From Chryseobacterium cucumeris (GTDB lineage: Bacteria; Bacteroidota; Bacteroidia; Flavobacteriales; Weeksellaceae): 64,000 bases of DNA. This document shows positions 17,979 through 26,680 of this stretch, piece by piece. The first letter of the stretch is position 1. Every line of letters begins with the position of its first letter. The notes below the pieces were generated by a model. It did no database searches. It saw only the letters and a program-made list of their open reading frames with translations, and was not told the origin of the DNA. The stretch is taken from NCBI RefSeq assembly GCF_001593385.1, contig NZ_LUVZ01000047.1:62001-126000 (forward strand), written 5' to 3'. The translations under genes and the position numbers were made by a program.

Positions 17979-19184
17979 TTACCTTCCAAACTTAAAATAT
18001 CTTGATAACGAATGCTTTTTGCCTTTCATGAACAAAGAAGTCATTTCCATTCCCGCGACTGAAAAAGTAATTCCGTTTCCTCCGAAGCCTAACACAAAAT
18101 AAGAGTTTTTAAATTTTTTATGCTCACTGATATAGGGTAAGCCGTCTTTTGTTTCCCCAAAAGTTCCAGCCCAGACAAAGTCTGTATAGAAATGATAATC
18201 GGGTTTTATTTTCTTTAAATTTTTAAGAATTTCTTTTTCTTTTTTATACAATATAGCATCACGTTTTTCGGCATCATAAAAGTCTTCGTCTCCTCCTCCA
18301 ATGAGAAGTCTTCCATCATCAGTAGTTCTCATGTAGAGGTAAGGATCATCAGTATTCCATACTAATGTGCTGCTGATGTTTTTGAACTTGTCTTTATCAA
18401 TTTCAGAGACGACCGCGTAGGTACTTTTAAGGTTGACAAAGTTCTCTTTGATCAGATTTTTGCTTTCGTATCCTATACAGTAAATCATTTTTTTTGCTTT
18501 GATCTGAAATCCGCTGTCTGTGGTGACCAGATTAAATCCCTTATGCTCCTCCACTTTTACCATTTCAGTTTTATCAAATATCTTCAATCCCTTCTTTACA
18601 TTATGCATGAAAAGCTCATGAGCGAATTGGAAAGCATCAATGCTTGCGCCCTGTTTTGACAAGATTCCGCCATACGTATTTTCAAATCCGAACTGGTCCA
18701 TAACACGATCCGAAGACAGCCATTTTACTTCAAATCCGGCGGCTTTTCTCGCTTCATATTCTTTTTTCAGCCATTCCAGGTCTTTCTTTTTCGAGGCATA
18801 GTATAATGATTTTTTGCGTTTGAAACCTGCTTTGGATCTGATGGTTCTTGTGATTTTCTCCAATGTATCAATAGCATCGCTACAGGCTTTATAACTTAAG
18901 ACCGCTCCTTTTTTCCCAATCTGATCGATCAGTTCATAGAGAGGAACATCTATTTCGTATTGTAACATTGAAGTGGTAGCGGAAGTACTTCCGTTGCAAA
19001 GTTCACGTTTATCAATCAGGATGGTTTTATACCCGTCTTTTATCATCTGATGAGCGATCAGGCTTCCCGTAATGCCGCCTCCTATAACGAGAACATCACA
19101 TTCTTCATTTGATTTTAAAGATGGATAAGATGCTAACAATCCGTTTTTTAAAAGCCAGAAAGGTTCATTTGATTTGAGATTCAT
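17979..19184 (-). CDS. FAD-dependent oxidoreductase, DAO family
   Basis: 401 aa. The FAD-binding Rossmann motif is CDVLVIGGGITGSLIAHQM near residue 30, followed by STSATTSMLQYEIDV, typical of the glycine/D-amino acid and gamma-glutamylputrescine oxidase group. The C-terminal FAD-contact region reads GLPYISEHKKFKNSYFVLGFGGNGITFSVAGM. It is cytosolic and monocistronic. The substrate cannot be read from the sequence; an amine or amino acid is the family norm. Confidence 0.88.
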   Translation of the reverse strand: MNLKSNEPFWLLKNGLLASYPSLKSNEECDVLVIGGGITGSLIAHQMIKDGYKTILIDKRELCNGSTSATTSMLQYEIDVPLYELIDQIGKKGAVLSYKACSDAIDTLEKITRTIRSKAGFKRKKSLYYASKKKDLEWLKKEYEARKAAGFEVKWLSSDRVMDQFGFENTYGGILSKQGASIDAFQFAHELFMHNVKKGLKIFDKTEMVKVEEHKGFNLVTTDSGFQIKAKKMIYCIGYESKNLIKENFVNLKSTYAVVSEIDKDKFKNISSTLVWNTDDPYLYMRTTDDGRLLIGGGDEDFYDAEKRDAILYKKEKEILKNLKKIKPDYHFYTDFVWAGTFGETKDGLPYISEHKKFKNSYFVLGFGGNGITFSVAGMEMTSLFMKGKKHSLSRYFKFGR

Positions 19185-19298
19185 ATTAATATTTTACACT
19201 GAAACTAACAACATTTATACCTTTTTTAACAATTTTCTACTAAATTATGGTGTAATTATTGTTATTCTTTTAAACTGAACCACCATAAAATATTGATT

Positions 19299-19679
19299 AT
19301 GATAACAATTATTCCAGAAGCCCCGGAGAATGTTGCGGCATTCAATGCAACGGGAGAAGTAACGAAAGAGGATTTTGAAAAACTGGTAATTCCGCGCGTA
19401 AAAGAGAAGGTAGAGCAGTTCGGTGAGCTGAATTATTTATTGTATTTGGATACCGATCTGGATAATTTTACCATGGGTGCGTGGCTTGAAGATTTATTGT
19501 TGGGACTGAAAAATCTTACCAACTGGAACCGGTCAGCCATTGTTACGGATAAAGAAGGAATACGTGATTTCACCAGTGTTTTCAGTGTTCTGATGCCGGG
19601 AGAGTTTAAATCTTTCCCCAAAGAAAATTTATACAATGCCCTCTACTGGTGTAAAAACGGAGATGAGGTAGAGGCATAA
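19299..19679 (+). CDS. SpoIIAA-like STAS-domain protein
   Basis: 126 aa from the ATG at 19299; an in-frame TTG at 19293 was rejected. The pattern MITIIPEAPENVAAFNATGE, LLYLDTDLDNFTMGAWLEDLLLGLKN and RSAIVTDKEGIRDFTSVFSVLMPGEFKSF fits the SpoIIAA-like/DUF3478 family: a single STAS-type domain without a clear phosphorylatable serine. Cytosolic, role unknown. It is monocistronic and ends in a strong bidirectional hairpin. Confidence 0.85.
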   Translation: MITIIPEAPENVAAFNATGEVTKEDFEKLVIPRVKEKVEQFGELNYLLYLDTDLDNFTMGAWLEDLLLGLKNLTNWNRSAIVTDKEGIRDFTSVFSVLMPGEFKSFPKENLYNALYWCKNGDEVEA

Positions 19680-19696
19680 CATTTATTTGATAAAAA

Positions 19697-19725
19697 ATCG
19701 CCTGTTTCAGTAAGAAACAGGCGAT
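19697..19725. terminator. Bidirectional terminator
   Basis: A perfect 12-bp stem, ATCGCCTGTTTC / GAAACAGGCGAT, with loop AGTAA, lies between the convergent STAS-domain and MFS genes. Confidence 0.9.
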
Positions 19726-19748
19726 GTTATTTTCACTATGACTCATTT

Positions 19749-20951
19749 TTATTTATCGCATGAGACGCATTCTGCAGCTATTTCTTCTTCATTCTGAGTT
19801 TTTGAGCCGTACAGGTACATATATCTTACGCTTATAACCAATCCGATAAAGGTCATCCCTACTCCCACCAACGATGGATAGTTGAAGGAGTAACCATACT
19901 CCAAAGGAATTCCTCCAAGGAACGCTCCCATTGCATTGGCAATATTGAACCCTGCCTGCATAAAAGCCGCGGCCATCATTTCACTTTTCGGGGCAGCTTT
20001 CATCATCATAATATTGATGGGTGATGCGATAGACATTGAGAGCGCACCACACATGAACGTCAGTATCAAAGCAATATTCTTGTATTCTGCAAGGAAGAAA
20101 ACACCTCCAAGAGAGATCATCATAAGGAAAATCAGTAATACACAGGTTTTTTCCGGGCCTAATTTATCTGAAACAATACCACCCACCAGGTTTCCAACTA
20201 CCATTCCGGCCCCGGCAAGGACCATTACATAAGCCATCTGGCTGCTTTTAATCCCGGCAACAACAGTCATTAAAGGAGTAATATAGCTCAGCCATGTGAA
20301 CAATCCTCCAAATCCAATGGCTGTAATAGCCAATACCAGCCACGACTGTTTATTTTTAAGGAATTTCAGTTCTTCCATAAAGTGGGTATTCTGGTTGGAT
20401 TCCAGATTCGGAAGCCACAGTTTTAAAAATAAGATGGCAAAAAGTCCGATAACAGCCACAATAGCAAAGTACAGCCTCCAGTGGAACGTATGCCCGATAT
20501 AGGTGACCAGAGGCACCATTGCGAGATTGGCAACCGTAAGCCCTGTAAACATCATCGATATATAAAATGCTTCTTTTCCTTTTCCTGCCATTCTTGAAGC
20601 CACTACTGTTCCTACACCGAAGAAGGCTCCATGCGGAAGTCCGGACATAAAACGGATAACCAGCATACTGTTATATCCCGGTGCAATAGCCGAAAGCGCA
20701 TTAAAGAATGTAAAAAGGATCATAAAAGCCATCAGGACTTTTTTCGGAGGGAATTTTACAGAATATCCAATCAGGATTGGAGCTCCGATAACCACGCCCA
20801 TGGCATATGCTGAAATCAAATGTCCGGCTTGCGGAATCGTAATCTGTAATGTTTTGGCAATATCCGGCAGCAGTCCCATGACGGTAAATTCCGTAGTTCC
20901 TATCCCTAAACCACCAATTGCCAGTGGTATTATTCTTTTATCAATCTTCAT
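19749..20951 (-). CDS. MFS transporter (AraJ/DHA1-like efflux)
   Basis: 400 aa from the ATG at 20951 (MKIDKRIIPLAIGGLGIGTTEFTVMG); a TTG at 20987 would add 12 polar residues. About 12 hydrophobic helices. The N-terminal GTTEFTVMGLLPDIA motif and RFMSGLPHGAFFGVGTVVASRM are typical of the sugar-efflux/chloramphenicol-resistance MFS subgroup. It is divergent from an AraC regulator 183 bp away, which probably controls it. The substrate is unknown. Confidence 0.9.
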   Translation of the reverse strand: MKIDKRIIPLAIGGLGIGTTEFTVMGLLPDIAKTLQITIPQAGHLISAYAMGVVIGAPILIGYSVKFPPKKVLMAFMILFTFFNALSAIAPGYNSMLVIRFMSGLPHGAFFGVGTVVASRMAGKGKEAFYISMMFTGLTVANLAMVPLVTYIGHTFHWRLYFAIVAVIGLFAILFLKLWLPNLESNQNTHFMEELKFLKNKQSWLVLAITAIGFGGLFTWLSYITPLMTVVAGIKSSQMAYVMVLAGAGMVVGNLVGGIVSDKLGPEKTCVLLIFLMMISLGGVFFLAEYKNIALILTFMCGALSMSIASPINIMMMKAAPKSEMMAAAFMQAGFNIANAMGAFLGGIPLEYGYSFNYPSLVGVGMTFIGLVISVRYMYLYGSKTQNEEEIAAECVSCDK

Positions 20952-21134
20952 TGTCTCTAAATCTTTTTCTGAATTAATTTCGTTCAAGTTAAAGGATCAC
21001 CTGAGTATCTTTATTTTGAAAGTGCAAAAATCGCAAGAAAGTTTGAATTTCACTTCTCTTTGAATGATAAAAACTTGCTCCATATTAACCTTTTTACTTA
21101 ATTTTAAATTCATAAATAATCAAATAAGAACAAA

Positions 21135-22028
21135 ATGAAGATCCAGAAAGAAATTATTGAGTTTGAAAAAGGGAAATCCTTCAAACTATTTTCTCCTTCT
21201 CTGAAAAACTGTTTTTTCTGGCATTATCACCCGGAAATTGAACTGGTGTATGTAGAAGCTGTGAATGGAATCCGCCACGTTGGAAAAAACATTTCCGGCT
21301 TTACAGACAGTGATCTTTTACTGATTGGTTCCAACGTTCCTCATCTTAATTTTGACTATGGTATTCAGACCGAATGCAGGCAGCTTGTATTACAGATGCG
21401 GGAAAGCTTCCTTCAGGATATTATCCTTCCTGTTCCGGAATTTGAGAATATTAAGAACCTTTTGGAACGTTCCTATCTCGGACTTTCATTTTCCGGAGAA
21501 ACCAAAAATACAGTTGTTGAAAAACTACAGGCTATTAAAGATAAAAACTCTTTTGAATCCTTGGTTGGGCTGATTGAAATTCTGCAAATTCTTGCCCATT
21601 CCACAGAAGTGAAAGAATTGAATAAGGAAGATACCCGGATCAAATGGTTTTTGAATGATAAAATCAGAATGGGAACCATCTACGATTATATCCATGAAAA
21701 TTATGACCGGAAGCCCAATGTCAATGAAGTGGCCCAAGTTGTCAGCTTGAGTACTCCTGCTTTCTGCCGGTATTTTAAAAAGCAGACGAATATGACGTTT
21801 ACTGATTTTGTTAACAATTACAGGATCAATCAGGCTAAAATATTCCTGCTCAAAGATCAGTCTGTGACAGAAGTTTGTTTTCAGGTAGGTTTTGAAAGTC
21901 TTTCTTATTTTAATAAACTTTTCAAACAGCATACAGGAGAAACGCCTTCGGAGTTTAAGAAAAAACATTTCAGACCGATTGAAATAAATGGTAGGATTGG
22001 AGTGATTAAGAAGGATACGACTTGTTAA
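21135..22028 (+). CDS. AraC family transcriptional regulator
   Basis: 297 aa. The N-terminal cupin-like sensing domain contains FFWHYHPEIELVYVEAVNGIRHVG. The C-terminal AraC DNA-binding domain spans about 180-285: VNEVAQVVSLSTPAFCRYFKKQTNMTF for the first HTH, and the second ends in VCFQVGFESLSYFNKLFKQHTGETPSEFKKK. It is divergent from the MFS transporter, which is its most likely target. A two-hairpin repeat copy starts 25 bp after its stop. Confidence 0.92.
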   Translation: MKIQKEIIEFEKGKSFKLFSPSLKNCFFWHYHPEIELVYVEAVNGIRHVGKNISGFTDSDLLLIGSNVPHLNFDYGIQTECRQLVLQMRESFLQDIILPVPEFENIKNLLERSYLGLSFSGETKNTVVEKLQAIKDKNSFESLVGLIEILQILAHSTEVKELNKEDTRIKWFLNDKIRMGTIYDYIHENYDRKPNVNEVAQVVSLSTPAFCRYFKKQTNMTFTDFVNNYRINQAKIFLLKDQSVTEVCFQVGFESLSYFNKLFKQHTGETPSEFKKKHFRPIEINGRIGVIKKDTTC

Positions 22029-22053
22029 GTAGGCTTTGTTGAGTGTTGTAGGA

Positions 22054-22107
22054 ACCACCCCGTCAAAAATTCTTTGAATTTTTGACACCCCTCCAAAGGA
22101 TGGGAAT
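22054..22107 (+). repeat. Two-hairpin intergenic repeat, copy C
   Basis: The AT hairpin is identical to copy B. The GC-rich hairpin carries one mismatch (CCCCTCC against GGATGGG). It lies between the convergent AraC regulator and lipA genes. Confidence 0.8.
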
Positions 22108-22154
22108 GATGACAGTCGTTATTGTAACGATTGTCGCCTTCATTAGTAACCACT

Positions 22155-22193
22155 AATATCTGCAACCTATCACCTATAATCTGCTACCTAAAA
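22155..22193 (+). repeat. Tail block shared with 3915-3945
   Basis: Contains ctgcaacctatcacct and ctgctacctaaaaa, matching the block upstream of the M13 terminator at 3.9 kb. The following terminator hairpin is also nearly identical. Confidence 0.5.
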
Positions 22194-22201
22194 AACAAAA
22201 A

Positions 22202-22221
22202 ACCGCTCATTGCTGAACGGT
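22202..22221 (-). terminator. Terminator of lipA
   Basis: ACCGCTCA pairs with TGAACGGT around TTGC, with one mismatch; the minus strand continues into a T-rich run. Near-copy of the terminator at 3953. Confidence 0.8.
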
Positions 22222-22229
22222 CTGTATTT

Positions 22230-23096
22230 TTAGTGAATATGTTTTTCTGCGTGGTAAGAACTTCTTACGAGTGGAGAACTTTCAACATGTCTGAAACCTA
22301 GGCTTCTTGCAAAATCCCCGAATTCATCAAATTCTTCAGGAGTGATAAATTTCTTTACCGGAAGATGTTTTTTAGTCGGCTGTAGGTATTGTCCAAGTGT
22401 AATGACATCTACATTGGCATTTCTAATATCTTCGATCGTCTGGAAAACCTCATCTTTAGTTTCACCTAATCCAAGCATTACCCCTGTTTTGGTTCTTCTT
22501 TGTCCGGCTTCTTTCAGGTATCTTAATACTTCAAGGCTTCTTTCGTATTTTGCCTGAATTCTCACTTCTCTGGTCAGACGTTTTACGGTTTCCATGTTGT
22601 GAGAGATTACTTCAGGAGCAACTTCTACTAATCTGTCAAGGTGTTTTGTGATACCCTGAAAGTCAGGAATCAATGTTTCCATTGTGGTTCCCGGAGAGAT
22701 TCTTCTGACAGCATTCACTGTTTCTCCCCAAAGAATAGAACCCATATCTTTCAAATCATCGCGGTCTACAGAAGTAAGAACGGCATGTTTGATCTTCATT
22801 AATTTGATGGATCTTGCTACTTTTTCAGGTTCGTCCCAGTTTACGTCAAGCGGTTTTCCTGTTTTTACGCCACAGAATCCACAGCTTCTTGTACAGATAT
22901 TTCCTAAAATCATGAAAGTAGCTGTACCTTCACCCCAACATTCTCCCATGTTCGGGCAGCTTCCGCTTTGGCAAATGGTATTTAATTTATATTTATCAAC
23001 CAAAGTTCTCAGCTCTCTGTAATTCTTTCCGGTAGGAAGTTTTACGCGGATCCATTTTGGTTTTTGAACGGTAGTGTCTTGAACTGAATTTTCCAT
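22230..23096 (-). CDS. lipA: Lipoyl synthase
   Basis: 288 aa, full length. The auxiliary iron-sulfur cluster cysteines lie in CQSGSCPNMGEC and the radical SAM cluster in CTRSCGFC. A conserved Arg-Ser-Ser-Tyr motif lies close to the C-terminus (PLVRSSYHAEK). The enzyme inserts two sulfur atoms into protein-bound octanoate to make the lipoyl cofactor, in the cytosol. It is a single gene with its own terminator; no lipB is seen nearby. Confidence 0.97.
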   Translation of the reverse strand: MENSVQDTTVQKPKWIRVKLPTGKNYRELRTLVDKYKLNTICQSGSCPNMGECWGEGTATFMILGNICTRSCGFCGVKTGKPLDVNWDEPEKVARSIKLMKIKHAVLTSVDRDDLKDMGSILWGETVNAVRRISPGTTMETLIPDFQGITKHLDRLVEVAPEVISHNMETVKRLTREVRIQAKYERSLEVLRYLKEAGQRRTKTGVMLGLGETKDEVFQTIEDIRNANVDVITLGQYLQPTKKHLPVKKFITPEEFDEFGDFARSLGFRHVESSPLVRSSYHAEKHIH

Positions 23097-23211
23097 TTCT
23101 AAAATTGAAGCTCAAAGTTAAGGATTTTTTAATGGAAACCATCAACCGGATATATTGATGAAATTGATCATTCAAATTTCATTTGTATATTTATCTGTTC
23201 AAAATATTCTT

Positions 23212-23844
23212 ATGAAAAAAATATTCTTTCTTTTATTCGCTGTATGCGGAACATTTTGTCTGGCCCAAAAACAATTTCAGCCTGCAGGTTCTTCAGTTAT
23301 TGAAACAGTAGATGGTGATCTTGATGGTGATAAAATTCCTGAGAAAGTAATTATTTACAATACAAAGGATACGACTGATATGGGAAACATCCGTGAAATT
23401 CAGATTCTGAAAAAAACAGGTGGAGCATGGACTATTCTTGAAAAATCGAGAAACGCTGTTATGGAAAGCAATGGCGGAGGGATGATGGGTGATCCTTATG
23501 GAGAAACTAAAATAGAAAAAGGAATTCTGATTATTTCCCAAAACGGCGGAAGCAGCTGGAAATGGGATGTTACAGATAAATATAGATTTCAGAACGGGAA
23601 TTTTGAGCTCATAGGAACCTCCTCCATTTCCGGAAGACCTGGTGATTACTGGAAAGAGATAGATTTTAACCTTTCAACAGGACAGCTTAATTATTCAAAA
23701 GAGGTAGAAAATACTGCGGAATATGGTAAGTCTTTAAAAGAAACTTATATTAAAAAAGGGCTGAAGATCAATCTGCAGAACAGAAATCAGGAAAAGCAGC
23801 AAAAAATAGTTCTTCCGAAAACAAAAGAAGAGGTTTATTTTTAA
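23212..23844 (+). CDS. Secreted protein with an Asp-rich calcium-loop-like motif
   Basis: 210 aa from the ATG at 23212, chosen because a signal peptide begins there (MKKIFFLLFAVCGTFCLAQ); an ORF open from 23155 only adds residues in front of it. The mature protein starts with VDGDLDGDKIPEKVIIYN, a D-x-D-x-D-G loop like those of FG-GAP, dockerin or XAC2610-type proteins. Later segments are beta-rich (ILIISQNGGSSWKWDVTDKY). No enzyme motif is recognised. Probably periplasmic or surface-exposed, function unknown. Confidence 0.8.
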   Translation: MKKIFFLLFAVCGTFCLAQKQFQPAGSSVIETVDGDLDGDKIPEKVIIYNTKDTTDMGNIREIQILKKTGGAWTILEKSRNAVMESNGGGMMGDPYGETKIEKGILIISQNGGSSWKWDVTDKYRFQNGNFELIGTSSISGRPGDYWKEIDFNLSTGQLNYSKEVENTAEYGKSLKETYIKKGLKINLQNRNQEKQQKIVLPKTKEEVYF

Positions 23845-23933
23845 TCTTTGGCTAAAGCCAATTTTGAATTTGTATTTTTAGTAAACGGGTTAAAATACGT
23901 TTCTATTGAATAGTATGTATTGAATTATTGAGC

Positions 23934-24494
23934 TTAATGATCATCAAATTCATTATTCTTCAACAGTTCGGCTAAGACTTTTTTGGCTCGCATTACTCTT
24001 ACTTTAGTATTGGCAACGGAGATTCCCAGCTCTTCAGCAATTTCTTTGATGCTTTTTTCTTCAAAAAATCTCAGCTTGATAATGTCCTGATAATTGGCAT
24101 CCAGAGATTCTATGGTTTTGATGATTTTCTTTTGTTCTTCTTCAGAAATCAGAAGCTCTTCAGGTGATTTTGCATATTGGTTTTTGACTTCATCAAGGTT
24201 TTCAACAGCGTCTTCGTTATCCCGATTCTTCTTTCTCCAGAAATCAATAACAGTATTTTGGGCAATGGTCAATATCCAGGTCTTGAACTGAAAATGAGGA
24301 TCAAACATATCCAGTTTTGACAATACTTTTGAAAAAACATTGACGGTAATTTCATCCGCATCATTTTCATCTCTTACCTTTTTCATGACAAAAGAGAAAA
24401 CATCTACCCAAAAAATATTGATGAGTTTAGTCTGGGCCTTCTGATCTTTATCTTTGGCCTTCTGGATGAGCAGGAATAGCTGTTCGTCGTTCAT
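23934..24494 (-). CDS. ECF-type RNA polymerase sigma factor
   Basis: 186 aa from the ATG at 24494 (MNDEQLFLLI); the ORF is open to a TTG at 24530. Region 2 reads VFSFVMKKVRDENDADEITVNVFSKVLSKLDMFDPHFQFKTWILTIAQNTVIDFWRKK. Region 4 reads LRFFEEKSIKEIAEELGISVANTKVRVMRAKKVL. No anti-sigma gene is adjacent. Such orphan ECF factors often control envelope or transport genes, but no target is visible here. Confidence 0.93.
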   Translation of the reverse strand: MNDEQLFLLIQKAKDKDQKAQTKLINIFWVDVFSFVMKKVRDENDADEITVNVFSKVLSKLDMFDPHFQFKTWILTIAQNTVIDFWRKKNRDNEDAVENLDEVKNQYAKSPEELLISEEEQKKIIKTIESLDANYQDIIKLRFFEEKSIKEIAEELGISVANTKVRVMRAKKVLAELLKNNEFDDH

Positions 24495-24657
24495 TAATAA
24501 CAAATATAGATTATTTGGGGTGAAAAACAAAGGAGTAAAAGGGCAAAAATGTGAACTTGTTCAATTCTCAAAGTTAACAAAGATTTTCATGATTTATGAC
24601 TTTCTTTTCCCTACATTTTTGCTATTCCGCTTTTACCCTTAATACTTATGAATTTAC

Positions 24658-24665
24658 TATCTTTG
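24658..24665 (+). promoter_or_regulatory. Promoter -7 element of tyrS
   Basis: TATCTTTG fits TAnnTTTG and lies 28 bp before the tyrS ATG. No clear -33 TTTG at 19 bp. Confidence 0.6.
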
Positions 24666-24693
24666 CATCTTAAAATTTTAAAGTTAAAAATCA

Positions 24694-25989
24694 ATGAATT
24701 CCTTTATAGAAGAACTAAAGTGGCGTGGTTTGTTTGCCGATATGATGCCAGGAACCGATGAACAACTGAATAAAGAGGTAACTACTGCATATATTGGTTT
24801 TGATCCTACTGCCGATTCTTTACATATCGGAAGTCTTATCCAGATAAAAATTTTAGCGCACTTCCAGCTTCATGGCCACAAGCCGATTGCATTAGTGGGA
24901 GGTGCAACGGGAATGATTGGTGATCCGTCCGGAAAATCTGCTGAAAGAAATCTTTTGGATGAAGAAACTCTTTTACACTATGTTGACTGTTTAAAAAATC
25001 AGCTTTCGAAATTCTTAAACTTCGAAGGAAACGAGCCTAACAAAGCTGAGCTGGTAAATAACTACGACTGGATGAAGAATATTTCTTTCCTTGATTTTGC
25101 TAAAAATGTAGGAAAAAATATCACAGTCAACTATATGATGGCTAAAGATTCTGTAAAGAAAAGGTTTTCTGGAGAGTCAGGGGCAGACGGAATGAGTTTT
25201 ACAGAATTTACGTACCAGCTCATCCAGGGATATGATTTCCTCCACTTATACCAAAACAATAATGTAAAGCTGCAGATGGGAGGTTCAGACCAGTGGGGAA
25301 ATATCACTACAGGTACAGAATTGATCCGTAGAAAAGCTCAGGGTGAAGCATTTGCATTAACGGTTCCTTTGATTACCAAAGCAGACGGCTCCAAATTCGG
25401 GAAGTCTGAAAGTGGAGAAAATTACTGGCTGGATAAAAAGAAAACTTCTCCTTACAAATTCTACCAGTTCTGGCTGAATGCTACTGATGAAGATGCTGAG
25501 AGATTCATTAAGTTCTACACTTTCTTAGGAAAAGAGGAAATTGAAGCTTTAATTGAAGAGCACAAAACAGCGGCACACGAAAGAAAACTACAAAAGAAAC
25601 TGGCTGAAGAAGTAACAGTTTGGGTACATGGAAGAGAAGAGTATGAGAAAGCACTGAAAGCTTCTGAAATCCTTTTCGGACGTTCTACTGCTGAAGATCT
25701 TGTAAGTCTTGATGAGGAAACATTCCTTGAAGTTTTTGATGGAGTTCCTCAGAAAGAAATTGCAAAAGCTGATGTTTTAGGAGTGAATATTGTTGATCTT
25801 CTTTCTGAAAAGTCAGGGTTCTTAAAATCTAAGAGTGAAGCTCAAAGAGAGATTAAAGGAAATGCAATCTCTGTCAACAAGCAAAAAGTAAATGATACTT
25901 TTACAGCTAATGAAACGGATCTTATCGATGGTAAGTTCTTATTATTACAAAAAGGTAAAAAAAGCTACTTTATTGTAAGAGCAAATTAG
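24694..25989 (+). CDS. tyrS: Tyrosyl-tRNA synthetase
   Basis: 431 aa, normal length for the bacterial TyrRS. The class I HIGH-type motif is HIGSL in the segment FDPTADSLHIGSLIQI, tyrosine recognition includes YQLIQGYDFLHLYQ and GGSDQWGN, and the KMSKS-type loop is KFGKS. A C-terminal S4-like RNA-binding domain starts near 360. It charges tRNA-Tyr in the cytosol. Single gene with a promoter upstream and a strong terminator downstream. Confidence 0.97.
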   Translation: MNSFIEELKWRGLFADMMPGTDEQLNKEVTTAYIGFDPTADSLHIGSLIQIKILAHFQLHGHKPIALVGGATGMIGDPSGKSAERNLLDEETLLHYVDCLKNQLSKFLNFEGNEPNKAELVNNYDWMKNISFLDFAKNVGKNITVNYMMAKDSVKKRFSGESGADGMSFTEFTYQLIQGYDFLHLYQNNNVKLQMGGSDQWGNITTGTELIRRKAQGEAFALTVPLITKADGSKFGKSESGENYWLDKKKTSPYKFYQFWLNATDEDAERFIKFYTFLGKEEIEALIEEHKTAAHERKLQKKLAEEVTVWVHGREEYEKALKASEILFGRSTAEDLVSLDEETFLEVFDGVPQKEIAKADVLGVNIVDLLSEKSGFLKSKSEAQREIKGNAISVNKQKVNDTFTANETDLIDGKFLLLQKGKKSYFIVRAN

Positions 25990-26004
25990 TAAAAGATATA
26001 TATA

Positions 26005-26040
26005 AAAACGGGCGCTGAGATGAATCTCAGCGCCCGTTTT
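26005..26040. terminator. Strong bidirectional terminator
   Basis: A perfect 16-bp stem (AAAACGGGCGCTGAGA and its complement) with loop TGAA lies between tyrS and the convergent lipoprotein gene. Confidence 0.95.
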
Positions 26041-26061
26041 ATGTCCTAAAATAATTTAATA

Positions 26062-26478
26062 TTAAAATGTATAGCTTGTAGAAGCCGACAAATACTGTCC
26101 GCTGGAAGTCCCCTCTTTCTTCAGTTCTCCGTCTACCCAGATCTGAACTTTCAAAGTTGCAGAAGCATCCGGTCCGACAGCGTTTACTCCAACGGTGGCA
26201 TTGTATGCTCCCGGTTCTGATGTTACCTCAGGGCTGCTCCATGTTGTTCCGCTAAGACTTGTTGCAGTGGTAGGATTACCGTCAATTCCATAAACCGCTA
26301 CCTCAATATTACTACCTGAAGAAGCGATTGCTTTAAAAACCACTTTATGACTTTTTCCTGCTCCATTCTCATTGTCATCGTTATCTTTACTGCATGAAGC
26401 CGTAAATCCAATAAGCATTGCTGCTATTACTGCAACAAATGCTCCTCTTAACAGCTGATTCATTCTCATTTTTTTCAT
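26062..26478 (-). CDS. Small lipoprotein, paralogue of 29327-29758
   Basis: 138 aa. The lipoprotein signal ends at TASC; then comes an acidic linker and a single beta-rich domain ending in LKVQIWVDGELKKEGTSSGQYLSASTSYTF. It shares its plan with the lipoprotein at 29327: a His-x-Val-Val start, a Gly/Ser strand, a W-S/T element, and a C-terminal DGE strand. The beta topology recalls MmpS-like proteins, but this is only a resemblance. It is divergent from the histidine kinase gene at 26681 with 202 bp between, so shared or mutual regulation is possible. Confidence 0.8.
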   Translation of the reverse strand: MKKMRMNQLLRGAFVAVIAAMLIGFTASCSKDNDDNENGAGKSHKVVFKAIASSGSNIEVAVYGIDGNPTTATSLSGTTWSSPEVTSEPGAYNATVGVNAVGPDASATLKVQIWVDGELKKEGTSSGQYLSASTSYTF

Positions 26479-26680
26479 AATCTTTTTGTTTAAATTTTAG
26501 TTACTATATTGAATATTCTATGATTCATGATTTGATGTTTGCAAAGCTATGAGCATCACGTACGTCTATCAATCCTGAAAAACCAGTAATTTTTTCTACC
26601 TAAATTCAGGTATTTTTTATGCTAAAATTTTTAATTAAATTGAACGTTTTAAAAAAACAATTTTACAGAATTGATCCATA

